Made by a program: the position numbers and the translations under genes. Positions 48,018-58,675 of a DNA stretch of 64,000 nt are shown piece by piece (the first letter of the stretch is position 1; every line of letters begins with the position of its first letter). Origin of the DNA: Paraburkholderia dinghuensis (GTDB lineage: Bacteria > Pseudomonadota > Gammaproteobacteria > Burkholderiales > Burkholderiaceae); the NCBI RefSeq assembly GCF_003837865.1, contig NZ_RQIS01000008.1:215745-279744 (forward strand). The letters are read 5' to 3'. The notes beneath the pieces are model-generated. The model was not told where the DNA came from, did no database searches, and saw nothing but the letters and a program-made list of their open reading frames with translations.

Positions 48018-49121
48018 ATGCAACTGGTCAAGACCGAACGCGATAACCTCCTCAGGCCGCTGCAAACGGTAAGCGGCATTGTCGAACGCCGCCACACGTT
48101 GCCGATCCTCGCCAATCTGCTGATCACCAAGAACGGTTCCGATGTTTCGTTCCTTTCGACGGACCTCGAACTGCAGATCACCACGCACGCCGACTTCGGC
48201 GTGGGCGGCGACCAGGTCGCCACGACCGTCGCCGCGCGCAAGCTGCTCGACATCCTGCGCGCGATGCCCGACGGCCAGGTGACGCTCACACTCGCCGACA
48301 AGCGCCTCACGGTGCAGTCCGGCAAGAGCCGTTTCGCGCTCCAGACGCTCGCCGCGGACGAGTTCCCCACGGTCGCGCAATCGAAGGAATTCGGCGCAAG
48401 CCTTGAAGTGCCGCAAAAGACCTTCCGGCAACTGCTCGGCATGGTCTACTTCGCGATGGCGCAGCAGGACATCCGCTATTACCTGAACGGCATGCTGCTC
48501 GTCGTCGACGGCGACCAGCTCATGGCCGTTGCGACCGATGGTCACCGCCTCGCGTTTTCGTCGATGAAGATCGAAGGCTCGTTCGCGCGCCAGGAAGTCA
48601 TCATCCCGCGCAAGACGATCCTCGAACTCCAGCGCCTGCTCGAAGACATCGACGATGTGCTGAAGATCGACATCGGCTCGTCGCAGGTGAAGTTCACCTT
48701 CGGCCAGGTGGAACTCGTTTCGAAGCTCGTGGAAGGCAAGTTCCCCGACTTCCAGCGCGTGATCCCGAAGGCGCACAAGAACACCTTCCAGATCGGCCGC
48801 GAAGAACTGCAACGCTCGCTGCAGCGCGCGGCGATTCTCACGTCCGACAAGTTCAAGGGCGTGCGCTGCATCATCGAGCCGGGCCAGCTCAAGATCATGT
48901 CGACGAACGCGGATCAGGAAGAGGCCCAGGAAGAACTGGAAATCGCCTACCAGGGCGACACCATCGACATCGGGTTCAACGTCACGTATCTGCTCGACGT
49001 CCTTGCGAACCTGAAGATCGACATGCTGGAAGTCAGCCTCGGCGACGCCAGTTCCAGCGCACTCATCACGATTCCCGAGAACGAGGAATTCAAATACGTG
49101 GTGATGCCAATGCGCATTTAA
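48018..49121 (+). CDS. dnaN: DNA polymerase III sliding clamp (beta subunit)
   Basis: 367 residues, standard length, starting MQLVKTERDNLLRPLQTVSG with GAAGGA upstream. Three repeated clamp domains are recognisable: RHTLPILANLLI, RQLLGMVYFAMAQQDIRYYLNGM and the C-terminal YLLDVLANL, ending in EFKYVVMPMRI. It forms the ring dimer that tethers polymerase III. Confidence 0.98.
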   Translation: MQLVKTERDNLLRPLQTVSGIVERRHTLPILANLLITKNGSDVSFLSTDLELQITTHADFGVGGDQVATTVAARKLLDILRAMPDGQVTLTLADKRLTVQSGKSRFALQTLAADEFPTVAQSKEFGASLEVPQKTFRQLLGMVYFAMAQQDIRYYLNGMLLVVDGDQLMAVATDGHRLAFSSMKIEGSFARQEVIIPRKTILELQRLLEDIDDVLKIDIGSSQVKFTFGQVELVSKLVEGKFPDFQRVIPKAHKNTFQIGREELQRSLQRAAILTSDKFKGVRCIIEPGQLKIMSTNADQEEAQEELEIAYQGDTIDIGFNVTYLLDVLANLKIDMLEVSLGDASSSALITIPENEEFKYVVMPMRI

Positions 49122-51710
<2,589 letters not shown>

Positions 51711-51741
51711 GGTTTGTTGTTTCTCAGAATAGATGGCCGAA

Positions 51742-51777
51742 TTCTCACAAAGTTGTCCATGAGAATGTTTGTGAGAA
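51742..51777. repeat. Inverted repeat at the gyrB/island junction
   Basis: TTCTCACAAA (51742-51751) and TTTGTGAGAA (51768-51777) are exact complements around a 16-base loop. Partial copies of TTCTCA/TGAGAA also occur at 51721 and 51760. It looks like a recombinase or integrase recognition site rather than a terminator. No integrase gene is in view. Confidence 0.45.
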
Positions 51778-51921
51778 CGACGGCTGTCCCCGATGCTGTC
51801 TCCTCTGTTGACGTGAAAGTTTCTACGAAGTAGCAGCCCAAGGGGGCGAGGGTAACGCGTTTATTCAGCCAGTATCTTCTGATGCGACTAGTACAAATGC
51901 CCGGCATAGCCGTAATGCCGT

Positions 51922-52605
51922 TCAGTTAAGGTCCTTTCTAAGGTAGCGAATTGAGTAACGTGAAGGGCGGGATTTGACGACCCGGTCGCATGTGCGACCG
52001 GGTCGCTTTGGATTGGGCAGAGATTTCAGCCGTTCACGCAAGCGCTGCAGGCAGGCGGGAAGTTTTGCGTAGGCGGGAGTGACGGCGGCCCACATCATCT
52101 CGTGCTGGATCACGTGGAAGGCTCGTAGGAAGCTGATGTCGGTCGGCGCGAGTTTCGCTTCGGCTGCTGCGCTGGCGATCTCGCGACGGATTAGGTTATT
52201 GGCAATCAGGGCACCCCAGATTTCCTGATACACGCCCTCCACAGTACGGCTGCGCAAGGTCAGTTCCATGCCCAGCATCGATTGCTTGAGTTCGCGGTAG
52301 CTGGTTTCGATCTGCCAGCGGCGCTCGTAGCAGGCGACGATGTCGGCGGGTTTGAAGCGCCGGCGCTCATTCAACGATGTGAGGAGCACGCGCTCGCGCC
52401 CGCGCGTGTCAATGGTCCGGATGGCCCGGGCTGTCCAGAATTCCGGCAGCGCGGGACACTTCTTGCGCGCCTGTGGCGAAACCCGCATGCGCACGTTCGC
52501 ACCGTCCGGCGTGCCGCCGACGACTTCCCAGCAGGTATTGGATTTGGCCGGAACCAAGAAGTGACGGTTCCCGAAAAGGGTAACGGTCGGTCCAATGCCT
52601 AACTA
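51922..52605 (-). pseudogene. IS4-family transposase, 5'-truncated
   Basis: The readable part encodes the C-terminal half of an IS4-type DDE transposase: FGNRHFLVPAKSNTCWEV, TIDTRGRERVLLTSL, then the diagnostic YERRWQIETSYRELKQSM, the Y-(2)-R-(3)-E-(6)-K signature that holds the catalytic Glu. The frame meets a stop at about 52604 before reaching the first catalytic Asp region, so about half the protein is missing. The element is therefore inactive; it marks recombination next to gyrB. Confidence 0.85.
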
Positions 52606-52796
52606 CGCGATATATCAAATGTCAGAAACCGGTCGGATGCCGACTCACGCGCTTCGTGTCGCTCGGCGCTGCCTCATGCCCGCCGCAACCGGCGGCATGC
52701 GACCCGCAACAGCCTTTCGCGGCTCCGAACAGCCTGTCCGAAACCGGTCTTTCGGAGCGCGTCTGAGCGACCTGCGACTTGCGCTGCAAAGTGGCC

Positions 52797-53636
52797 CTAC
52801 CCAGGGGAGTCCGGATTGCAAATCGGACCAGCGTCATCCAGAAGCGAAATCGCGAACTGCACTTGAGTGCCCCGAACAAGTCCGGCGCTCGGCACCCAGC
52901 GGTTTTGAACTCCAATCAATTTAGATTCGCTCGGGTCCCAGAACACACCCTCCTGCGGTTCGGTAATGAGCCAAATGCCGCCGCCGCTGAGGCCCGGCGG
53001 ATCCGGCGCTTCGACCGTTCCTTCTTGGGAGGGTGAGATGTTCGAGGTCTTGTTGTACTCGAGTGCGATGTCGTGCGACTGGTCGAGGTGCGAGGGAAAC
53101 GGATCGCAAGAGATGGTCACGTAGCACATCGCCCCGGCGCAGAAAATTTTATCGTCCAACGATGCCCGCGACAACTTACTCGGTGCGCCATAGACGGCAA
53201 AAAGTCGCGATTCGTCTGCCGAAACTCCTTTGAGGACACGCGTCTCGGGCAGGAAATCTTTAGAGGTCGCGATCTCGTCGGCCCCTTCTGCACTTAATTC
53301 GAGCAGCGCAATGTCGAGAGAATCTAGAGGCCGTCCACCAATCGCCAGAATTCGCCGGACAAACGTATTATTCGTGCTGCCGTCCCTGCGAAATATTACG
53401 CCGATAGCGCGCGGGTCCCGCTGCTGCCCCTGACTGTTGCGTACCACATGGGCTGCAGTTACGAGGTAACGAACACCTCGCAGCTCGATGCATGTCGCGC
53501 TTCCCTGAATGACGGGCCTGTTGACATCGAGATCCCAAATCAGCAACGTCACTGAGTGCCGAGCCAAACTCTGCTGAACCGCAGCGACGGCCAGTCGAAA
53601 TCGCGTCAACTTTTGATCATCGGCAGCATCTGTCAT
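52797..53636 (-). CDS. Trypsin-like serine protease (island-associated)
   Basis: About 279 residues from ATG 53636. The triad is clear: His63 in LVTAAHVV, Asp108 in SLDIALLEL and Ser217 in GLSGGGIW, with the usual oxyanion glycine before the serine. No signal peptide, so it is probably cytosolic. Such stand-alone S1-like proteases occur as effectors or sensors in defence clusters. It lies 130 bases downstream of the HNH-ATPase gene on the same strand. Longer starts (53666, 53642) exist. Confidence 0.82.
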   Translation of the reverse strand: MTDAADDQKLTRFRLAVAAVQQSLARHSVTLLIWDLDVNRPVIQGSATCIELRGVRYLVTAAHVVRNSQGQQRDPRAIGVIFRRDGSTNNTFVRRILAIGGRPLDSLDIALLELSAEGADEIATSKDFLPETRVLKGVSADESRLFAVYGAPSKLSRASLDDKIFCAGAMCYVTISCDPFPSHLDQSHDIALEYNKTSNISPSQEGTVEAPDPPGLSGGGIWLITEPQEGVFWDPSESKLIGVQNRWVPSAGLVRGTQVQFAISLLDDAGPICNPDSPG

Positions 53637-53769
53637 CTGCATCACCCCGTGAATGTGAAACATCATTTAGCGCTAGTGTGAAGCTGTTTCCGGGATTACA
53701 GGGGCAACTCCACCGCTTGCGCCAAATGTCTCCAATCCGATCGAGCTCCGATTCCTTCCCGCCTGCACG

Positions 53770-55083
53770 TTAGAAGTCGTAGAGCTGGTCAGGTAGCCAG
53801 CACAATCGCCATGGCTCAAGTTCGTCGAGAGGTTGCAGCGAGACACCCTCCGCGCCTTTGATGGTTATATCCGAGTATCGAAATTTAGGTATACAGACGA
53901 TTGCCTGGAAAGGCTGATCTTTGATGACATTCAGCAGTAGTAGGAAGTTTGACTTGTCGAAGTTAGATATTGGATCTTCAACGATAAGTAGCGTGAGTCG
54001 CTCCTCACTAATTCGACGGGCCTTTGCGATGAGCAGGGCCACGATCAGTCTGCCTTTCTCGCTCGTCGAAAGCCCATTAAAGACTACCGAGTAGGTTTCG
54101 GTACCGAAGGATCTGCGGACGTACGCCTCAACATAGCGCTCCCCATCTGGTTTGTAACGAGTACGTGTTCTTTCCGGCTCTTCGTCGTCTGTCAGCACGC
54201 CCTCACGGAAATATAGGCGCTCAGGAGCAAGGCGCACGTCCATGGCCTCGGCGATAGCGAAAAGGGCGCTACGATCGACGCGTAGTAGACGTGTCAGAAA
54301 ATCCAGATCATCTTCGTGATCAAGTGACTTCAGCTCGGAATCCTCCGCATAGACGACCTCGATATCGCCAGGTGGCAACAAACACTTGCGGTCCTTCTCC
54401 GTGCGGACAATGAGTGAGCCACGGGTTTCTACATCTACCCACTTGTCCACGGTGTCTACAGTGGAGTAAGTAACTCGAGCCGTGAAGCTCGGCTCCGCAG
54501 GCACCGTGTCGAACTTGGTCGTGGCAAAGCGCTGAACATACTCGCTGTGGGTTACGGCAGCCGCTGCTTGCATGAGAGAGGTCTGCCCGGTCAGGTGAAC
54601 CCCAGCGACAAGGGTGTAGCGCCAAAGCTTTAACTCAGGAAGCCTCTTCGCGCCAGCGAGGCGGAGTAGCTCGACCGTGTCGACCCAGCCTAGAGGAGAC
54701 GGCACGTCATTGATAAGCTTCGTAGCCCGTGCCTCGGCCAATGCCTTCCACGCAAAGAGAACTTCGACGGGATAGCCTTCACCTTCATTCTTGTCAATCA
54801 CGGAGCCGTGTAGTTGACAGCACCACAGACCGTTCTCCGCGCTTCCGATGAAGTTTTCGTCCTTATCTCCCCATCCCCGCGGTCCGTCAGGAGAGGCGCT
54901 ATAGATGTGACAGGCCATACCCAGATTGACCGAGCCGCTGCTGTTCGCGGCCGGACCTCGCGTAGGGTTCTTGCAGCGCGGAACTGAGCATTTTCCGTCC
55001 GCCCTGTCGCGGATGACTGAGGTAACTTTGGCCTTGAAGTTGATTCGCACCGTGGCCTTTTTTTTCTTCATAGAAGTGGTCAA
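53770..55083 (-). CDS. HNH-type nuclease fused to an ABC/SMC-like ATPase with degenerate Walker A
   Basis: 437 residues. N-terminus: an HNH-like zinc module with Cys32, Cys37, His59 (ACHIYSASPDGPRG), Asn84 (ENGLWCCQLH, Cys88/89, His92) and KLINDV further on, the pattern of HNH proteins found beside restriction and defence genes. C-terminal half: an ABC-type ATPase with signature LSTSEKGRL and Walker B/D-loop TLLIVEDPISNFDKSN. Where Walker A is expected (residues 161-169) the sequence is GVHLTGQTS, with Gln replacing the catalytic Lys. No long coiled coil. Known HNH-ATPase defence proteins exist, but I cannot name this one. Confidence 0.8.
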   Translation of the reverse strand: MTTSMKKKKATVRINFKAKVTSVIRDRADGKCSVPRCKNPTRGPAANSSGSVNLGMACHIYSASPDGPRGWGDKDENFIGSAENGLWCCQLHGSVIDKNEGEGYPVEVLFAWKALAEARATKLINDVPSPLGWVDTVELLRLAGAKRLPELKLWRYTLVAGVHLTGQTSLMQAAAAVTHSEYVQRFATTKFDTVPAEPSFTARVTYSTVDTVDKWVDVETRGSLIVRTEKDRKCLLPPGDIEVVYAEDSELKSLDHEDDLDFLTRLLRVDRSALFAIAEAMDVRLAPERLYFREGVLTDDEEPERTRTRYKPDGERYVEAYVRRSFGTETYSVVFNGLSTSEKGRLIVALLIAKARRISEERLTLLIVEDPISNFDKSNFLLLLNVIKDQPFQAIVCIPKFRYSDITIKGAEGVSLQPLDELEPWRLCWLPDQLYDF

Positions 55084-55189
55084 TTGATATCTCTAGGCTC
55101 TTGGTTGCACTAGTTGCATATGCGAGACTCGGTGCCGCAGAGCGGTCAGTCGAGTTGCCATGCCACGAGGGGGACTCCGTTCCTGTGTG

Positions 55190-55553
55190 CTAGCGACCTG
55201 ACTCGCAACGACTAGAGGCGAGAGGCCGAAGTGCATCTTCTCGGGGCAGTTCTGCCGAAGCATCGCCCGCGAGTCCGTAAACCTCGATACCACTTAACAA
55301 ACCCGCGCTTTCGAAAATAAATATCCCGGCCGGCGCACTGTCCGGACCGAAAATAAAGTCTCCGAGAATGTGTACGCCCGGTGGGGCAGGTTCGCGACCC
55401 TTGATCTGGAAATTGATGGATGATGGATCCACAGCCGCAGGGGCAGCGCCACGGCGTTACCTCTGCAACTGCGAGTTGTTCAAGAAATTCTCGCGCCGTC
55501 GGTTCTCCGTCACTCGCCGCACCGTCATGCCCCATGACACATTGTTGCCCCAT
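55190..55553 (-). pseudogene. Small gene broken by a 7-bp tandem duplication
   Basis: Two frames encode the two halves of one protein. The first half ends AREFLEQLAVAEVTPWRCPCGCGS; the second begins SINFQIKGREPAPPG and continues LGDFIFGPDSAPAG and GLLSGIEVYGLAGD. They join exactly if one of the two tandem GATGGAT copies at 55415-55428 is removed, giving CGCGSINFQIKG. The product would be about 115-120 residues of a family of small proteins of unknown function carrying a CGCG motif and a LSGxEVY motif. As it stands the gene is frameshifted. The start codon (55553 or 55535) is uncertain. Confidence 0.72.
55415..55428. repeat. 7-bp tandem duplication causing a frameshift
   Basis: GATGGAT-GATGGAT. 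A single copy restores the open frame of the surrounding small gene. Two copies shift it by one base. Confidence 0.85.
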
Positions 55554-55636
55554 AGCGAGCAGGTTGAATCTTGAAAGACCTGGATGTCCGCCTGCAATGG
55601 AGGCTAGGTACATGGAAATCCGGAAGGGCCTCACCC

Positions 55637-57406
55637 TCACTCCTTGAGCCAAGTCTTCTTGATCGCCTCGAAGTTGAGCTGCTTCCATTCTTCCTTCCAG
55701 AGCTGGTAGTACGGGATATCGGTCGACGAGGGCGGCGGGTCGCAACGCTGGACCTTGACTAACGACGGCATCACCACAGACTCACCGATCAGCAGTGCCT
55801 CTCCGGCGCTCAAGGTCGGTAGCTTGTCGCAAAGATTGCCAAGCGTGTCAGGCAGCAGGCGTGCGACGTAGCTCTGGTCACTCGGGTTGGTCAGCCGCAT
55901 CGCAAGGAAATTGCTGCACTGGGAGAAGATCGTCTCGGAGATCTCCGACGGGCGCTGACTCGACAGGAGCAGCGTCACACCGTACTTGCGACCCTCCTTG
56001 GCTATGCGTTCGATCGAGAACTTGGACGCACGAAAGCGCGCCAGGTCGCTGTTGGGTACGTACTTGTGGGCCTCCTCGTACACGAGCAGGAGCGGCGTGT
56101 CGGTGTTGATCTTCTCCTTTGCCGCAGTCCGCATCACCTTGTAGTGGTACCCGTACTCGAACAGAATTCGCGAGATCAGCGACACGGTGATGCTGAGGAC
56201 CTCGAAGGGGACGCCGCTCAAGTCGACGATCGTGACGTTTGACTTTTCGTCTCCGTAGCCGATCAGGCTCTTCAGGGTCCCCACCAGTGTGGCCGTGTCG
56301 GCGGACGGACCGAAGAGAAACTGCAGGCGGTCCTGCTCCACCTTGGCCTCGAAGCGCGCGAAGAACTTGTCCAGCGACTTGTCTGCGTAGCTGCCCGGGG
56401 TGATGCTCTGGCCTTTGGTCGGATGGAAATCGAGTCGCTTGGCAAAGTACAGATCGAGCCGCTCGTTCGCGGAGAGCTGCAGGCCGTGGCTGTTGTCGGT
56501 CTTGCCTTCGGGCAGTAGCGTGTAGCTGCCGTCCACCACCATGTACCGCGCCTCGTTCTTCGAGTTCACGGTCTCGCTCTTGATGTTGTACAGCGCGTTC
56601 AGCACCTCATGGATGTTGAACTTCAGCGGGCTGTCGTAAAAGACGTTCTTCGCGCTGGTGTTGTGGCGCTTCTTATTCTCCGTCACTAGCTGACGGAACA
56701 CGGCCGACTGGTTGTAGTTGTCGCGCTCGCCCGTATCCAGCAGCACCTCCTCAAGTTCCTCGCTATTGAGCAGCCAATAGGGCAAGGTCAACGTACTGGC
56801 GTCGAGGAAGTTCGCATCAGGGAAAGCCGTTCGGTACTCGGAGTGGATGTCGAAGATGACGACGTGCGAGTTATTCAGCGAGTATTGGCCGTTCTTCGCG
56901 CTCACCGCCGTCTGGATGATCTTGGCTATCGTGTGGGATTTACCGGCACCGGTGGACCCCACTACGGCTAGGTGTTTGTTGAAAAACCGATCGCCGTCCA
57001 CCGGCACGGTGATCTTGTCGTTGGACACCAGAGCGCTGAAAGCGAACTTCTTGGCCGGGTCGACCGAATCCTCGAAGATCTTCTTGATGTCGTCTTCAGT
57101 CGCCGGCGTCACGCCCGTTGGCGGAATGGTCAGCGTGTCGCCGCCGCGGATGAACTTGCCGTCGGCGATAATTCCCAGTGGGAGCGCCTCGATGATGTGG
57201 CGGCGCTCTGCCTTGTCGTTCACTTCAATGCAGAAGTTTTCGATGATGGCGATAAGCGCGCAGTCCTCGCTGTCGGTGACGCGCAAGTACGAGCCCACCT
57301 TGAGGCTCTTGTCGTTGGCGAACGCCGAGATGTTGCCAACCGAGATCTTCACCTTGTCTGGGAAGACCGCGATCACTTCGGCCTTGATGTCTTGAGAATC
57401 GCTCAT
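55637..57406 (-). CDS. HerA-type hexameric ATPase/translocase
   Basis: 589 residues. N-terminal beta-barrel HAS domain, then the FtsK/HerA ATPase with Walker A GSTGAGKS (150-157), FDIHSEYRTAFP, Walker B TPLLLVYEEAHKYV and the sensor LLLSSQRPSEIS, ending with the PSDQSYVARLLPD region typical of HerA. HerA assembles as a hexameric ring that pumps DNA and activates a partner nuclease (NurA in archaea; SIR2 or DUF4297 proteins in bacterial defence). Its ATG overlaps the stop of the nuclease gene by four bases, strongly implying a complex. Confidence 0.93.
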   Translation of the reverse strand: MSDSQDIKAEVIAVFPDKVKISVGNISAFANDKSLKVGSYLRVTDSEDCALIAIIENFCIEVNDKAERRHIIEALPLGIIADGKFIRGGDTLTIPPTGVTPATEDDIKKIFEDSVDPAKKFAFSALVSNDKITVPVDGDRFFNKHLAVVGSTGAGKSHTIAKIIQTAVSAKNGQYSLNNSHVVIFDIHSEYRTAFPDANFLDASTLTLPYWLLNSEELEEVLLDTGERDNYNQSAVFRQLVTENKKRHNTSAKNVFYDSPLKFNIHEVLNALYNIKSETVNSKNEARYMVVDGSYTLLPEGKTDNSHGLQLSANERLDLYFAKRLDFHPTKGQSITPGSYADKSLDKFFARFEAKVEQDRLQFLFGPSADTATLVGTLKSLIGYGDEKSNVTIVDLSGVPFEVLSITVSLISRILFEYGYHYKVMRTAAKEKINTDTPLLLVYEEAHKYVPNSDLARFRASKFSIERIAKEGRKYGVTLLLSSQRPSEISETIFSQCSNFLAMRLTNPSDQSYVARLLPDTLGNLCDKLPTLSAGEALLIGESVVMPSLVKVQRCDPPPSSTDIPYYQLWKEEWKQLNFEAIKKTWLKE

Positions 57407-58638
57407 GCCTGCATGATCTCCTGAAGTAGATAGGCACTGTCACTCTTGATCGAATGAAGCCCCCTGGCCTTTGGCACGAGGGTACTGTCGAGTGGCGTGG
57501 CCTTGTAGAAGTCGTAGACCTCGACGACCAATCCGGTGCAAGCAGCGATGGTCGGCGCCAGCTGCTGTTCACCGGGGACGAACTTGATCGTCCAAAGGTT
57601 GTCCTTGGTGGGGGCCGCCGTCAGCATGGCGGGCGAGAACTCGGCGCCTTGGAATGGATAGCCATCATTGAAGACCACGCCCTGCGTCCATAGGTTGGCC
57701 TTGAGCTCGATCAACTGCTCGGTCGTCACGCCCCGCAGCAGCACGTAGGGGCAAAACCGGTCGGTCGCAGGCGTTCGCTGGAGCTCCTTGTGCGAGAAGA
57801 ACTGGCCGATTCGAACGAGCATGCGGGTGGCCTTGTCCACATCGTACTCATCGGCCATGTCGATCACGAAGAACCTGGCGGCCTTGGGTAACTTTGTCTT
57901 GCCGAAGTAGAAGTACCTGCGACGGACCATTCGCGCGAAATACTCGCGTCCCAGGTGCTCCCGCAGCCAAGCGCTGAAGACCACCTCCTTGCGGTTGATG
58001 GCCCTCAAGAACTGATCCTTGGTGATCTTTCGCTTGGCCTCGTCCGCCTCGATGGCCAGCCCCTGAACGACGTTTATCGCTACCGGGTAGAAGAAGCTCA
58101 GCGCGTCGCCGGTCGAGCAATCGGGGATCTCCGACTCTAGGAGCTTGAGCACGTTGGCCTGCTGATTGTCGTAGGACAGAGCGTTCACATCAATGTCCAG
58201 CAACGCGCGAAAGGCGGCAAGCTGGACATCGGTGATTGTCAGTTCCTCGTGCACCTTGTGGACCTGCTTGTCCTTCGTGTAGGTTAGGAAGTGCTCTTTC
58301 AGGAACTCGTCCGTCAGCGGGAGCGTGAGCTTGTGCTGACCGCCGCGGTAGTGGCCGTACAGCCGGTACCTGAACACCTGGTCGGTAGGGCAGCCCGCGG
58401 CATGGAAATGCCGCAGCATGTGGATTACCGCCTCTTTGATTACCGAATGGTTGTACTCCGTGCCTTCGTAGTACTTGCATTGCACGAAGGCACTCTTATC
58501 CCCATCGTCCAAATCGATGTCTTCCACCCCCTCGACCGTGATGCTCCCGTGCTTGGTCGCCTCGAGCAATCGCACGATCGTTTGGTCGAACTGGTAGAAG
58601 TAGCCTTTGATCGTCGCGGTTGCACTGCGGTCGGTCAC
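57403..58638 (-). CDS. PD-(D/E)xK nuclease, DUF4297/Cap4-like, partner of HerA
   Basis: 411 residues from a GTG with GAGGA six bases upstream. The first 60 residues follow the DUF4297/Cap4 pattern: ATIKGYFYQFDQTIVRLL, then Glu36, Glu39-Asp40-Ile-Asp42 and Gln53-Cys-Lys55 (VQCKYYE), i.e. the E-(x)n-D...QxK active site of the PD-(D/E)xK fold. The remaining 350 residues are helical and unrecognised and may bind HerA or a trigger. Directly upstream of herA with a four-base overlap and 37 bases after the SMC gene. In known DUF4297-HerA systems the nuclease kills the infected cell by cutting DNA. Confidence 0.8.
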   Translation of the reverse strand: MTDRSATATIKGYFYQFDQTIVRLLEATKHGSITVEGVEDIDLDDGDKSAFVQCKYYEGTEYNHSVIKEAVIHMLRHFHAAGCPTDQVFRYRLYGHYRGGQHKLTLPLTDEFLKEHFLTYTKDKQVHKVHEELTITDVQLAAFRALLDIDVNALSYDNQQANVLKLLESEIPDCSTGDALSFFYPVAINVVQGLAIEADEAKRKITKDQFLRAINRKEVVFSAWLREHLGREYFARMVRRRYFYFGKTKLPKAARFFVIDMADEYDVDKATRMLVRIGQFFSHKELQRTPATDRFCPYVLLRGVTTEQLIELKANLWTQGVVFNDGYPFQGAEFSPAMLTAAPTKDNLWTIKFVPGEQQLAPTIAACTGLVVEVYDFYKATPLDSTLVPKARGLHSIKSDSAYLLQEIMQA

Positions 58639-58675
58639 GGTCGGTCCTCGGATTTGTCTCAACGGCAATTGGTCG

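Noticed and set aside
51924..51956. Resemblance to the 23S rRNA / I-CeuI homing site (GGTCC...TAAGGTAGCGAA)
   Set aside because: It has a three-base insertion and is part of the transposase C-terminal codons (RYLRKDLN); there is no flanking rRNA sequence.
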